In this document: piece after piece, positions 16,267-24,757 of the stretch
Numbering within the stretch: position 1 is the stretch's first letter
Layout: every line of letters starts with the position of its first letter
Source of the DNA: Streptomyces niger
Lineage (GTDB): Bacteria > Actinomycetota > Actinomycetes > Streptomycetales > Streptomycetaceae
NCBI RefSeq assembly: GCF_000718305.1
Contig: NZ_JOFQ01000010.1
Location: 131,147-195,146, forward strand
Length of the DNA: 64,000 bases
Reading direction: 5' to 3'
The notes under the pieces: model-generated
The model's database searches: none
What the model saw: the letters and a program-made list of their open reading frames with translations, nothing else
Told to the model about the DNA's origin: nothing
Made by a program: the position numbers and the translations under genes

Positions 16267-17100
16267 TCAACTCGTGGTTGAGAAGGTTCCCCGAATACGG
16301 ACGGTGTCGAGAAAACCGCCGACGGCCTGGGCGAATCCATCGGGGTCGTCGGCGTGGAGCCAGTGCCCGCAGCCGGGGAGTTCGGTGAGTTCCGTGTGCG
16401 GCCGGGCGCCGGCCATCCACTCGGCGGTGGCACGGGTCAGCAGGAAGCTCTCCCCCGCCCTGAGCAGCAGGGCCGGCTGCCGGGAGGCCGTCCACCGGTC
16501 CGAGAAATCCCCGACGAAGGCCCGTTGCGAGGCCATCATCGCCTCGGTGTCGAAAAGCAGCCCCCAGCCGTCCTCGAACTCCACCGCGCTGTCCAGGAAG
16601 TAACCGGCGTCCGGGATGCCCCGCGCCTCGATGGCGGCGCGCAGGGCCGCGCGCGAGACGGTACGGCGCGGCCAGCCCGAGACGTCCAGGACGGGCTCTG
16701 TCTCGGGGACGTGGTTGCGCACGGTCATGTCCGCCACGACGAGGGCCCGTACGAGGTCGGGGTGGCGCTCGGCGAGCAGGAAGGCGACGGCGCCGCCCAT
16801 GGAGTGGCCGAGCACGGCCGCGGGGCCGGCGTCCAGGGCGCGCAGGAGGGCCGCCGCGTCCTCCACGTAGGCGTCCGGGGTGAAGGGGCCGCCGTGGTCC
16901 GAGAGTCCGTGGCCGCGCTGGTCCGGGGCGAGGACGCGGTACCGGCCGGCCAGTGCGGCGGCCAGCGGCGCGAAGATCCGGCCGCGGCCGAAGTGGCCGT
17001 GCAGCGCGAGCAGGACGGGGCCCGGGCCGCCGGAGTCGAGGTAGGCGAAGCGGCGGCCGCCCAGGCGGACGACGGACTCGGGGTCGGAAGCGGCGGGCAC
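16267..17100 (-). CDS. Alpha/beta hydrolase
   Basis: A 277-residue alpha/beta hydrolase of the haloperoxidase/esterase type. The oxyanion strand reads VLLALHGHFG, the nucleophile elbow GHSMGG, and the catalytic His lies in the C-terminal GCGHWLHADDPDGFAQ; the acid is expected after strand 6 (LLLRAGES region). The GTG start at 17100 is favoured by AGGAGAGGAG 7-8 bases upstream. However, the frame stays open through the 9-bp repeat array upstream to an ATG at 17319, which would add about 73 residues of Val-His-Asp/Gly repeats. Substrate unknown. It lies downstream of the MHS transporter, with the repeat array in between. Confidence 0.85.
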   Translation of the reverse strand: MPAASDPESVVRLGGRRFAYLDSGGPGPVLLALHGHFGRGRIFAPLAAALAGRYRVLAPDQRGHGLSDHGGPFTPDAYVEDAAALLRALDAGPAAVLGHSMGGAVAFLLAERHPDLVRALVVADMTVRNHVPETEPVLDVSGWPRRTVSRAALRAAIEARGIPDAGYFLDSAVEFEDGWGLLFDTEAMMASQRAFVGDFSDRWTASRQPALLLRAGESFLLTRATAEWMAGARPHTELTELPGCGHWLHADDPDGFAQAVGGFLDTVRIRGTFSTTS

Positions 17101-17118
17101 GGCTGGGCTCCTCTCCTG

Positions 17119-17296
17119 GACGTCGTGGACGTCGTGGACGTCGTGGACGTCGTGGACGCCGTGGACGCCGTGGACGCCGTGGACGCCGTGGACGCCGTGG
17201 ACGCCGTGGACGCCGTGGACGCCGTGGACGCCGTGGACGCCGTGGACGTCGTGGACGTCGTGGACGTCGTGGACGTCGTGGACGTCGTGGACGTCG
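17119..17296. repeat. Minisatellite: about 19.8 copies of a 9-bp unit GACGYCGTG in a T-C-T block pattern
   Basis: Direct reading gives 4 units of GACGTCGTG, then 10 of GACGCCGTG, then 5 of GACGTCGTG and a partial copy. Units start at 17119, 17128, ... 17281, and the last partial at 17290. The array lies between the MHS transporter stop (17343) and the favoured hydrolase start (17100). Being a multiple of three it is open in several frames (Val-Asp-Val/Ala on plus, Val-His-Asp/Gly on minus). Confidence 0.95.
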
Positions 17297-17342
17297 GAGG
17301 TACGGACGCCCACGAGCATCCCAGCCCGGCCCGCCGGCCGCG

Positions 17343-18695
17343 TTACCGCGCGGGAAGCGGCGCGGTGGCCGGGGCGCCCGCCGCGACCTCCGCCGCCGTC
17401 TCGTCGTGGTTCGGGCGGCGCAGGAGCAGCAGCATGCAGCCCATGGTCAGGGCGACCTGGAAGACCGCGTAGACGATGACCGCGGTGATCGAACCGGTCC
17501 AGTTCAGCAGCGACTGGCCGATGATCGGCGTGGTGCCGCCCAGCAGCGTGCCGCACAGCTGGTAGCAGAGCGAGATGCCGGTGTACCGCAGGTGCGCGGG
17601 GAACCGGCTGGCGAGCATGCCGGCCAGCGCCGCGTAGTACAGGCAGTGCGGGATCGTGGCGACCGCGACGCCGAACATCGCCAGGCCGTAGTTCTCGGTG
17701 CCGATGAGGACGAACATCACCGGCATCAGGACCAGTTCGGGCACCAGCATCACGCAGACCGCGCGCGACCAGCTCTTCATCTTCGTGGCGAGGACCGCGC
17801 CGAAGGGCTGGACGATGATCTGGGTGATGTTGGCGACCAGGATGATCGTGAGGAAGGAGCTGCGGTCGAAGTCCAGTGCGCTGGTCGCCCAGGACAGCGC
17901 GAAGGTGGACTTGAAGTACGTCGCCGACAGGCCGATGGTGCAGGCGCCGATGCCCAGGACGATCAGCATCGGGTGGCTGCGCACCACCTCGGTCAGCGGC
18001 ACCTTCGCGACCTCCTTCTTCTCGATCAGCTTGGCCATCGCCGGGGACTCGGCGACCTTCAGCCGGACGAAGAGGCCGACGATGACCAGCAGCGCGGAGG
18101 CGAGGAACGGCACCCGCCAGCCCCAGGAGGTGAAGGCGGCGTCCGGCAGTTGGCTGATGGCGAGGAAGCTCAGCGTGCTGAGGGTGTTGCCGACCGGCGA
18201 GCCCTGCTGCGCGAAGGCGCCGTAGAGGACGGACTTGCCCTTGGGCGCGGACTCGGAGGCGATCAGGACCGACCCACCCCACTCGCCACCCAGGCCGATA
18301 CCCTGGATCATCCGTATGCAGACGAGCAGGACCGGCGCGGCGACGCCGATCGAGGCGTAGCCGGGCAGCAGGCCGATGGCCGTGGTGGACAGGCCCATCA
18401 TCAGCAGGGTGATGACGAGGGTCTTCTTCCGGCCGAGCCGGTCACCGTAGTGTCCGAAGACGATGCCGCCGAGCGGACGGGCGAGGAAGCCGACCCAGAA
18501 GGTCGCGAAGGCGACCAGCGTGCCGAGGGCGCCGTCCAGTTCGGGGAAGAAGACCTTGTCGAAGACGAGGGCGGAGGCGGTGCCGTAGATGTAGAAGTCG
18601 AACCACTCGATGGTGGAGCCGATGAAGGCGCCGATTCCGGCGCGGTTGGCGGCTCTGGTGCGGTCGCGTGGGGTGGGCGCGGCGGGCGCACTCAT
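17343..18695 (-). CDS. MHS-family MFS transporter (metabolite:H+ symporter)
   Basis: A 450-residue proton symporter of the MHS group (KgtP, ProP, ShiA, aromatic-acid carriers). The N-terminal block GIGAFIGSTIEWFDFYIYGTA, the loop-2 motif GHYGDRLGRKKTLV and LGGEWGGSVLIASE are diagnostic; about 12 membrane helices are visible. ATG 18695. Its position next to a thiolase, CoA-transferase and LysR gene of an aromatic/dicarboxylate lower pathway suggests uptake of an aromatic or dicarboxylic acid, an inference. A terminator (18735-18769) separates it from the thiolase upstream, so it has its own promoter in 18696-18734 or receives read-through. A paralogue lies at 59857-61275. Confidence 0.9.
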   Translation of the reverse strand: MSAPAAPTPRDRTRAANRAGIGAFIGSTIEWFDFYIYGTASALVFDKVFFPELDGALGTLVAFATFWVGFLARPLGGIVFGHYGDRLGRKKTLVITLLMMGLSTTAIGLLPGYASIGVAAPVLLVCIRMIQGIGLGGEWGGSVLIASESAPKGKSVLYGAFAQQGSPVGNTLSTLSFLAISQLPDAAFTSWGWRVPFLASALLVIVGLFVRLKVAESPAMAKLIEKKEVAKVPLTEVVRSHPMLIVLGIGACTIGLSATYFKSTFALSWATSALDFDRSSFLTIILVANITQIIVQPFGAVLATKMKSWSRAVCVMLVPELVLMPVMFVLIGTENYGLAMFGVAVATIPHCLYYAALAGMLASRFPAHLRYTGISLCYQLCGTLLGGTTPIIGQSLLNWTGSITAVIVYAVFQVALTMGCMLLLLRRPNHDETAAEVAAGAPATAPLPAR

Positions 18696-18734
18696 ACGGA
18701 CTCCCTGGGCGTCTTTGGGCAGGGGAAGGGGAGA

Positions 18735-18769
18735 CCAGGGGCGCCGCGTCGGCCGAGCGGCGCCCCTGG
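18735..18769 (-). terminator. Perfect 13-bp hairpin after the thiolase gene
   Basis: CCAGGGGCGCCGC (18735-18747) pairs perfectly with 18757-18769; 9-base loop. It is about 107 bases beyond the thiolase stop. Confidence 0.7.
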
Positions 18770-18875
18770 GTGGTACGGGTGGTGCGCGATGAACTTGTAC
18801 GTATACGGAGGAACCCCGAGAGCGGTCGGGGCGCGGGTCAGGCGATCCGCCCGAAGGCGGCGCCGGGGGCGCGGG

Positions 18876-20099
18876 TCAGGCGGCGATTCGCTCGAAGACG
18901 GCCGCGAGGCCCTGGCCGCCGCCGATGCACATGGTCTCCAGGCCGTAGCGGGCCTCGCGACGCCGCATCTCGCGGGCGAGGGTGGCCAGGATACGGGCGC
19001 CGGTGGCGCCGACGGGGTGGCCGAGGGAGACGCCGGAGCCGTTGACGTTGATCCGCTCGTGGTCAGCCTCGCCGAGGCCCAGCTCCTTCGTGCAGGCCAG
19101 TACCTGTGCGGCGAATGCCTCGTTCAACTCGATCAGGTCCAGTTCGGCGAGCTTGAGACCCGCCTTGTCCAGGGCCGCGCGGGTGGCGCCGACCGGGCCG
19201 AGGCCCATGGTCTCCGGGGCGCAGCCGGTCCGCGCGAAGGAGACCAGCCGCACGATCGGGGTGAGGCCGAGCCGTTCGGCGGTGGCGGCGCTCGTGACCA
19301 GGCAGGCAGCGGCCGCGTCGTTCTGGCCGCTGGCGTTGCCCGCGGTGACGGTGGCCTCCGGGTCCTGCTTGCCCATGATCGGCTTCAGCTCGGCGAGCTG
19401 CTCGGCGGTGGTCTCGGGGCGCGGGTGCTCGTCGGCGGACACGACGGTGTCGCCCTTCCGGCCGCGCACGGTGACCGGCACGATCTCCTCGTCGAACAGG
19501 CCCGCCTCGATGGCGCGCCCGGCCCGCTGCTGCGAGCGGAGCGCCAGCGCGTCCTGGTCGGCGCGGCTGATGCCGTACTGACGGCGCAGGTTCTCGGCGG
19601 TCTCGATCATGCCGCCGGGGATGGGGTGGCGCTCGCCGCCCGCGGTGACCCGGCCGCGGGTGAGGGAGTCGTGCAGCGTCAGGTTCGGGCCCTTGATGCC
19701 CCAGCGGCCCTCGTGGGTGTAGTACGGCGCCGCGCTCATCACGTCCACGCCACCGGCGATCACCACGTCGCTGAACCCGGCCTTGATCTGCATCGCCGCG
19801 TCCAGCACCGCCTGCAGCCCGGAGCCGCAGCGGCGATCGATCTGTACGCCGGTGACGGTGTCGGGCAGGCCGGCGTCCAGGGCGGCCACCCGGCCGATGG
19901 CCGGCGCGTCGGAGGTGGGCCAGGCGTGGCCGAGGATCACTTCGTCGACCTTCTCGGGCGCGACACCGGTCCGGCGGACGATCTCGGAGATCAGCAGGGC
20001 GGCCAGGGCGGCGGGACGCTGCCCGGCCAGCGCGCCGCCGAACTTGCCGATCGGGGTGCGCAGCGGTTCGCAGAGGACGATTTCGGTGGAGTCGGACAT
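18876..20099 (-). CDS. Thiolase, acetyl-CoA acyltransferase (probable 3-oxoadipyl-CoA thiolase)
   Basis: A 407-residue degradative thiolase. The acyl-accepting Cys is C91 in DRRCGSGLQAV; GHPVGATGARI holds the catalytic His and CIGGGQGLAAVFE the second Cys. NGSGVSLGHP and GNASGQNDAAAACLV are further thiolase blocks. It splits a 3-oxoacyl-CoA with CoA to acetyl-CoA and a shortened acyl-CoA. With the CatI/CatJ-like CoA-transferase and 3-hydroxyacyl-CoA dehydrogenase across the LysR gene it fits 3-oxoadipyl-CoA to succinyl-CoA plus acetyl-CoA; general beta-oxidation cannot be excluded. ATG 20099. Its upstream region (20180-20197) carries an 18-base element also found before the CoA-transferase operon. 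Confidence 0.9.
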   Translation of the reverse strand: MSDSTEIVLCEPLRTPIGKFGGALAGQRPAALAALLISEIVRRTGVAPEKVDEVILGHAWPTSDAPAIGRVAALDAGLPDTVTGVQIDRRCGSGLQAVLDAAMQIKAGFSDVVIAGGVDVMSAAPYYTHEGRWGIKGPNLTLHDSLTRGRVTAGGERHPIPGGMIETAENLRRQYGISRADQDALALRSQQRAGRAIEAGLFDEEIVPVTVRGRKGDTVVSADEHPRPETTAEQLAELKPIMGKQDPEATVTAGNASGQNDAAAACLVTSAATAERLGLTPIVRLVSFARTGCAPETMGLGPVGATRAALDKAGLKLAELDLIELNEAFAAQVLACTKELGLGEADHERINVNGSGVSLGHPVGATGARILATLAREMRRREARYGLETMCIGGGQGLAAVFERIAA

Positions 20100-20179
20100 G
20101 CGACGGCCTTTCCTGGTGCCCTGGTGCCGTGGTGGACCTGGTGGACGCTTCCCGGTGACTTTTCCACCCGAGCACTGAG

Positions 20180-20197
20180 CCGGTCCAATATCCAATT
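20180..20197 (-). promoter_or_regulatory. Candidate LysR box upstream of the thiolase, shared with 21217-21234
   Basis: Read on the minus strand it is AATTGGATATTGGACCGG, 81-98 bases before the thiolase start. The element before the CoA-transferase operon is AATTCGGTATTGGACGGA, identical at 14 of 18 positions including TATTGGAC. Preceding bases (GACC) are also shared. Confidence 0.45.
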
Positions 20198-20244
20198 CGG
20201 TCGAGATTGGGACGCCAGATTTATCAATCGACTATCGCCGCAGG

Positions 20245-21159
20245 TCAGGAGCGAACCGGAGTCTTCCCCTCAGGGGTCGGCAGCGCCTCCTCGGCCACCG
20301 CGAGGACGGTACGCAGGGCCGCCGAGGGGTTGTCCGGACGCCACGCCAGCGCGGCCTGCAGCCGGATCGGCGGGCCCGCGAGCGGCCGGTAGACCAGCCC
20401 GGTCTGCTGGATGTGCTGGCAGGAGGTGACGGTGAGGGTGGTGCCCACGCCCGCGGCGACCAGCGCCAGGATCGTGTACGAGTCGGGCGCCTCCTGCACG
20501 ACCCGCGGATTGAACCCGGCGCCCTCGCACGCCCGGACCGTGGCGTCCCGGACCGTGGACCCGGCGTTGGCGGGAAAGCTGACGAACGGCTCGTCGGCGA
20601 GCGCGGCGATGGGGATGCGCCGGCGGCGGGCCAGCGGGTGGTCCGAGGGCAGCGCGCAGACCAGCTCCTCCTCGTCGATCACCCGGGTCGCGACGCCGGG
20701 CTGGGTGACCGGGAGCCGCACGAAGCCGAGGTCCAGCGAGCCGTCGGCCACCCCGGCGAGCGCCACGTTGGCGTACGTCTGGCCCTTCATCACCAGCTCC
20801 AGCGCCGGATGCGCGGCCCGCACGGCGCGCGTGAGGAGGGGCAGCGTCTCGTGCGTGGAGGCGCCCGCGAAGCCGATGGTGACCCGGCCGTACTCGCCCC
20901 GCCCGGCGGCCTTCGCGGCGCGCGTCGCGGTGTCCAGGTCGGCCAGCACGGTCCGTACGGGGTCGAGGAAGGACTGGCCCGCGCTGGTCAGCCGGACGGA
21001 GCGGGTGTTGCGCTCGAAGAGCTGGACGCCCAGCTCCTTCTCCAGCTGGCGGATCTGCTGGCTGAGCGGCGGCTGCGCCATCTGCAGCCGCTTGGCGGCC
21101 CGCCCGAAGTGCAGCTCCTCGGCCACCGCGACGAAGGCGGTCAGATGCCGCAGCTCCAT
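20245..21159 (-). CDS. LysR-type transcriptional regulator
   Basis: A 304-residue LTTR. The N-terminal winged helix has MELRHLTAFVAVAEELHFGRAAKRL, the recognition segment MAQPPLSQQIRQLEKELGVQLFERN and TSAGQSFL. The C-terminal effector domain begins near VTIGFAGAS. The closest recognisable style is BenM/CatM/PcaQ-like activators of aromatic degradation that sense pathway intermediates; the local genes agree. ATG 21159 (GGTGGA 6 bases upstream) is favoured over GTG 21177. It is divergent from the CoA-transferase operon, with a 138-base shared promoter region, and upstream of the thiolase on the same strand. Confidence 0.9.
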   Translation of the reverse strand: MELRHLTAFVAVAEELHFGRAAKRLQMAQPPLSQQIRQLEKELGVQLFERNTRSVRLTSAGQSFLDPVRTVLADLDTATRAAKAAGRGEYGRVTIGFAGASTHETLPLLTRAVRAAHPALELVMKGQTYANVALAGVADGSLDLGFVRLPVTQPGVATRVIDEEELVCALPSDHPLARRRRIPIAALADEPFVSFPANAGSTVRDATVRACEGAGFNPRVVQEAPDSYTILALVAAGVGTTLTVTSCQHIQQTGLVYRPLAGPPIRLQAALAWRPDNPSAALRTVLAVAEEALPTPEGKTPVRS

Positions 21160-21216
21160 GTCCGTTCCACCGTCCACCCGTACCGACTATGTTCTGCTGG
21201 ATATCAGTCTGACCTT

Positions 21217-21234
21217 AATTCGGTATTGGACGGA
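21217..21234 (+). promoter_or_regulatory. Candidate LysR box in the divergent LysR/CoA-transferase promoter
   Basis: AATTCGGTATTGGACGGA lies 64-81 bases before the CoA-transferase GTG. It matches the thiolase upstream element at 14 of 18 positions and has the T/A-rich character expected of an LTTR site. Co-regulation of both units is inferred. Confidence 0.45.
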
Positions 21235-21297
21235 GATCAATGGCCGGTGAAACGGTATGCGGGACCGGATCCGCCACCCCGCACGCCGAGGAGCACC

Positions 21298-22230
21298 GTG
21301 GACAAGACCATGACGATGCGGGAGGCCGTCTCCTCCTTCGTCCATGACGGGGACACCGTCTCCCTCGAAGGCTTCACGCACCTCATCCCCACCGCCGCCG
21401 GGCACGAGATCATCCGGCAGGGCCGCCGGGGCCTCACCGTCGTCCGGATGACGGCCGACATCGTCGTGGACCAGATGCTCGCGGCCGGCTGCGTGTCCCG
21501 GCTGGTCTCCTCCTTCGTCGGCAACTCCTCGGCCGGTTCGCTGGGTGAGCTGCGCCGCCGGGTGGAGAAGGCCGACCCGGAGCCGCTGATCTTCGAGGAG
21601 TACAGCCACTACGGCATGATCTGCCGCTACCTCGCGGGCGCCCAGCGGCTGCCCTTCTACCCGCTGCGCTCGTACGGCGGCAGCGACCTGCCCTCGGTCA
21701 ACGACGGCCTGCGCAAGGTCACTTCACCCTTCCCGGGCCCGGACGGCGAGCCGGAGCAGGTCTACGTCGTACCGCCCGTCAACCCCGACGTGACGATCAT
21801 TCACGCGCAGCGCGCCGACCGCAGCGGCAACACCCAGATCTGGGGCCTGACGGGCGTGCAGGCGGAGGCGGTGTACGCGGCGGACAAGGCGGTCGTGGTC
21901 GTCGAGGAGATCGTCGAGGACGAGGTCGTCCGCTCCGACCCCAACCGCACGGTGATCCCCTCGCACGCGGTGGACGCGGTGGTGGCCTGCCCGCGCGGCG
22001 CCCACCCGTCCTTCGCGCAGGGCTACTACGACCGGGACAACGCCTTCTACCGCGCCTGGTCCGGCATCAGCAAGGACCCCGACCGGCTCCGGGACTGGCT
22101 GAAGGAGTGGGTGTACGGCACCGCGGACCACGCGGAGTACGTCAGCAAGCTCGGTGAGGAGTTCTGGGACTCCCTTGCCGTCGGCGAGGCGATGAGCCTG
22201 CCGGTGAACTACGGGAGGCGACTGGGATGA
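21298..22230 (+). CDS. CoA-transferase subunit A (CatI-like, 3-oxoadipate CoA-transferase type)
   Basis: A 310-residue alpha subunit of a family I CoA-transferase. Blocks VSFVHDGDTVSLEGFTHLIP, AGAQRLPFYPLRSYGGSDLP, VYVVPPVNPDVTIIHAQRAD, GNTQIWGL and VVVVEEIVEDEVV resemble CatI and IpdA-type alpha subunits, not the shorter PcaI. It moves CoA from succinyl-CoA to a carboxylic acid such as 3-oxoadipate. GTG 21298 is preceded by GAGGAG at 4 bases. The stop overlaps subunit B by 4 bases. The partner subunit and thiolase support the 3-oxoadipate assignment; a steroid-type substrate (IpdA-like) is a less likely alternative. Confidence 0.85.
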   Translation: MDKTMTMREAVSSFVHDGDTVSLEGFTHLIPTAAGHEIIRQGRRGLTVVRMTADIVVDQMLAAGCVSRLVSSFVGNSSAGSLGELRRRVEKADPEPLIFEEYSHYGMICRYLAGAQRLPFYPLRSYGGSDLPSVNDGLRKVTSPFPGPDGEPEQVYVVPPVNPDVTIIHAQRADRSGNTQIWGLTGVQAEAVYAADKAVVVVEEIVEDEVVRSDPNRTVIPSHAVDAVVACPRGAHPSFAQGYYDRDNAFYRAWSGISKDPDRLRDWLKEWVYGTADHAEYVSKLGEEFWDSLAVGEAMSLPVNYGRRLG

Positions 22231-23006
22231 CGGATTCGACCACCACCACCGACGTGACCTCGTCCGAACTGCTCGCCGTCGTCGCCTCGCGCGAACTGGC
22301 GGCGCGGCGCACGGTGTTCGCCGGGATCGGGCTGCCCACGCTCGCCGCCTCGCTCGCGCACCTCACGGTCGCGCCGCAGCTGGAGATCGTGTACGAGTCC
22401 GGGGTGTGCGGCGCGCACCCCTCGCACCTGCCCGAGACCATCGCCGACGCGGTGCTGATCACCGGGGCCGAGGCGGTCCTGTCGATGCCCGCGCTCTTCG
22501 GGTACGTCCTGCAGGGCGGCCACATCGACGTCGGGTTCCTCGGCGCGGCGCAGATCGACAAGTGGGGCAACCTCAACACCTCCGTCATCGGCGACTGGGA
22601 CGCGCCGAAGGTCCGGCTGCCCGGTTCCGGCGGCGCGATCGAGGTGATGGCCAACTCCCGCGAGGTGTTCGTGGTGATGCGCCGCCACGACCCGCGGTCC
22701 TTCACCGAGAAGCTGGACTTCTGCACCACGCCGGGGCCCGACCGCGCCGTCGAGGAGGGCCTGCGCCCGCTCGGAACGGGCGTCACCCGGGTCATCACCG
22801 AGCTGGGCATCCTGGCCCGCGCGGGCGTCGGCGAGGAGCTGACGCTGGTGGCCGTGCACCCGGGCGTGACGGTGGATCAGGTGCGCGAGAACACCGGCTG
22901 GGACCTCGCGGTCGCCGACACGGTGGAGACCGTACGGCCGCCCGGCGCCGACGAACTGCGCCTGCTGCGCGAGGATGTCGACCCGGACCGCGTGTACCTG
23001 CGCTGA
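22227..23006 (+). CDS. CoA-transferase subunit B (CatJ-like)
   Basis: A 259-residue beta subunit. The catalytic Glu candidate is E57 in IVYESGVCGAHP; VFAGIGLPTLAASLA precedes it. LQGGHIDVGFLGAAQIDKWG, NTSVIGDWDAPKVRLPGSGG and VHPGVTVDQVRENTGWDL closely follow the pattern of CatJ, the beta subunit of 3-oxoadipate CoA-transferase. It starts with ATG 22227 within the stop of subunit A (ATGA), so the two are made in equal amounts. With the downstream dehydrogenase it forms an operon ended by the hairpin at 24585-24634. Confidence 0.87.
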   Translation: MTDSTTTTDVTSSELLAVVASRELAARRTVFAGIGLPTLAASLAHLTVAPQLEIVYESGVCGAHPSHLPETIADAVLITGAEAVLSMPALFGYVLQGGHIDVGFLGAAQIDKWGNLNTSVIGDWDAPKVRLPGSGGAIEVMANSREVFVVMRRHDPRSFTEKLDFCTTPGPDRAVEEGLRPLGTGVTRVITELGILARAGVGEELTLVAVHPGVTVDQVRENTGWDLAVADTVETVRPPGADELRLLREDVDPDRVYLR

Positions 23007-23025
23007 CCAGAAGGGACTCACCGAG

Positions 23026-24570
23026 GTGCGTATCAGAATCGTCGGCGCCGGTGTGATGGGCCGCGGCATCGCCCAGTGGGCCGCCACCGCCGGCCACACC
23101 GTTGAGCTGGCCGACATCCGTACGGAGGCGGTCGGCTCGGCCGTGGACTTCGTGCGGGGCATGCTCGACCGGGCCGCCGCCAAGGGCCGGCTGACCGAGG
23201 CGGAGGCGGCGGACGCGTTCGCCCGCATCGTGCCGCTGGACTCCCCCTGGGCGCCCGGCGACGGCGTCGAGCTGGTCATCGAGGCGGCCCGGGAGGACCT
23301 GGACACCAAGGCCGAGGTCTTCGGGAAGCTGGCCGAGGCGCTGCCCGCGTCCACGGTCTTCGCCACCAACACCTCCTCCCTCTCCGTCACCTCGATCGCC
23401 GCCACGCTGGCCGACCCCTCCCGCCTGGCGGGCCTGCACTTCTTCAATCCGGTACCGCTGATGAAGATCGTGGAGGTGGTCCCGGGCGCGGCGACCCGGC
23501 CCGAGATTCCGGCGCTCCTCACCGACCTGGTGGCCGGCACCGGCCACCGCGCCGTCGTCGTCGCCGACACCCCCGGCTTCCTCGTCAACCACGCCGGGCG
23601 CGGTCTGGTGACCGAGGCGCTGGCGCTGCTGGAGGAGACCGTCGCCGACGTACCCGGCATCGACCGCATCGCACGCGACGTGCTCGGCCTGAAAATGGGC
23701 CCGTTCGAGTTGATGGACCTCACCGGGCTCGACGTGACCGCGGCGGTCATCGACACCATCTGGCACGGCTTCCGCCACGCCGACCGGCTCCGCCCGTCCT
23801 TCCTCACGCCCAACCGGGTCACCGCCGGGCTGCTCGGCCGCAAGGCGGGCCGCGGCTGGTACGTGTACGGTCCCGAGGACCCGGCGCCGGCGGCCGTCCC
23901 CGAGCCGCCCGTCACCGGCGACGCCAAGCGGCCCGTACGGGTGGCCGGCACGGGCCCCGGTACGGGGGCGCTGCGTTCGGCGCTCGCCGCGTCCGGCGCG
24001 GTGCTCGACGAGGCGGCGCGCCCGGCCGACGACGCGCTGGTCCTCGTCGCCACCTGGGGCACGACGGTCGCCGAAGCGGTGGCGGGGCTGAGCCTGCCGC
24101 CGGCCCGCACCCTGGGTGTCGACCCGCTGTCGCTGTCCACCCGCCGCCGCGTACTGGCAGCCACGCCGGCCACCGACCCGGAGGTGACGGCCGACGCCCG
24201 CGCGGTCCTCGCGGCGCCCGGCGGCGACGCCACGGACCCGTACGCGGTGACCGTCGTACGGGACGCCGCGGGCTCCGTCGCGCAGCGGCTGCTCGCCTCG
24301 ATCGTCTCGGTCGCGGCGTCGATCGCGGAACGTGGGCTCGCGACCCCGGCCGACATCGACCTCGCCGTCACCACCGGCCTGGGTTACCCGCACGGCCCGC
24401 TCGCCTGGGGTGACACCATCGGCGCGCCCCGCCTGCTCGCCCTCCAGCAGGCCCTGCACCGCACCACGGGCGACCCCCGCTACCGTCCCACCCGCTGGCT
24501 CACCGAGCGCGCCCAACTGGGCATGTCCCTCACGGACCCGGGCAACAGCCCGTTCCCGCAGGCCGGCTGA
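23026..24570 (+). CDS. 3-hydroxyacyl-CoA dehydrogenase with duplicated C-terminal domain (PaaH-like)
   Basis: A 514-residue enzyme oxidising 3-hydroxyacyl-CoA to 3-oxoacyl-CoA with NAD. The Rossmann motif GAGVMGRGIA begins at residue 6; TNTSSLSVTSIA, GLHFFNPVPLMKIVEVV (catalytic His) and DTPGFLVNHAGRGLV follow. A first C-terminal domain covers about 185-285 and a second one about 400-500 (RLLASIVSVAASIAERG, DLAVTTGLGYPHGPLAWGD). This double arrangement is usual for PaaH/PaaC 3-hydroxyadipyl-CoA dehydrogenases. The GTG start has AAGGGA 9 bases upstream. In context it feeds the thiolase with 3-oxoadipyl-CoA. Confidence 0.9.
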   Translation: MRIRIVGAGVMGRGIAQWAATAGHTVELADIRTEAVGSAVDFVRGMLDRAAAKGRLTEAEAADAFARIVPLDSPWAPGDGVELVIEAAREDLDTKAEVFGKLAEALPASTVFATNTSSLSVTSIAATLADPSRLAGLHFFNPVPLMKIVEVVPGAATRPEIPALLTDLVAGTGHRAVVVADTPGFLVNHAGRGLVTEALALLEETVADVPGIDRIARDVLGLKMGPFELMDLTGLDVTAAVIDTIWHGFRHADRLRPSFLTPNRVTAGLLGRKAGRGWYVYGPEDPAPAAVPEPPVTGDAKRPVRVAGTGPGTGALRSALAASGAVLDEAARPADDALVLVATWGTTVAEAVAGLSLPPARTLGVDPLSLSTRRRVLAATPATDPEVTADARAVLAAPGGDATDPYAVTVVRDAAGSVAQRLLASIVSVAASIAERGLATPADIDLAVTTGLGYPHGPLAWGDTIGAPRLLALQQALHRTTGDPRYRPTRWLTERAQLGMSLTDPGNSPFPQAG

Positions 24571-24584
24571 GCCTGCCGCAGACC

Positions 24585-24634
24585 GGTCGCGGCGCACCGG
24601 CGATCATGCCCTGACTGCCCGGTGCGCCGCGACC
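24585..24634 (+). terminator. Perfect 16-bp hairpin ending the CoA-transferase/dehydrogenase operon
   Basis: GGTCGCGGCGCACCGG (24585-24600) pairs perfectly with 24619-24634; loop 18 bases. It begins 15 bases after the dehydrogenase stop. Confidence 0.75.
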
Positions 24635-24757
24635 GCGGGTGACCTGGTTGTCATGCACTCGCCACTAGGTGCAACACCGGTGAGAACTCTCCTGACCAGC
24701 AAAGACAAGACCCGACGAGGCTTCCACTTTCCCCTTCACAGCCGTTGTACTGGCGCC

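Noticed and set aside
17119..17296. CRISPR array
   Set aside because: Units are 9 bases and contiguous without spacers; no cas genes.
17101..18282. Minus-strand extension of the hydrolase reading frame through the transporter region
   Set aside because: The upstream part overlaps the MHS gene on the same strand in another frame; a good ribosome site at GTG 17100 explains the hydrolase alone.
16953..20429. Very long plus-strand frame covering the minisatellite, MHS transporter and thiolase
   Set aside because: Arg/Gly/Asp-rich translation, opposite two well-supported genes; its length is caused by GC bias and the frame-neutral 9-bp repeat.
20413..21297. N-terminal extension of CoA-transferase subunit A
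   Set aside because: Lies antisense to the LysR gene; GTG 21298 has a good ribosome site and gives normal family length.
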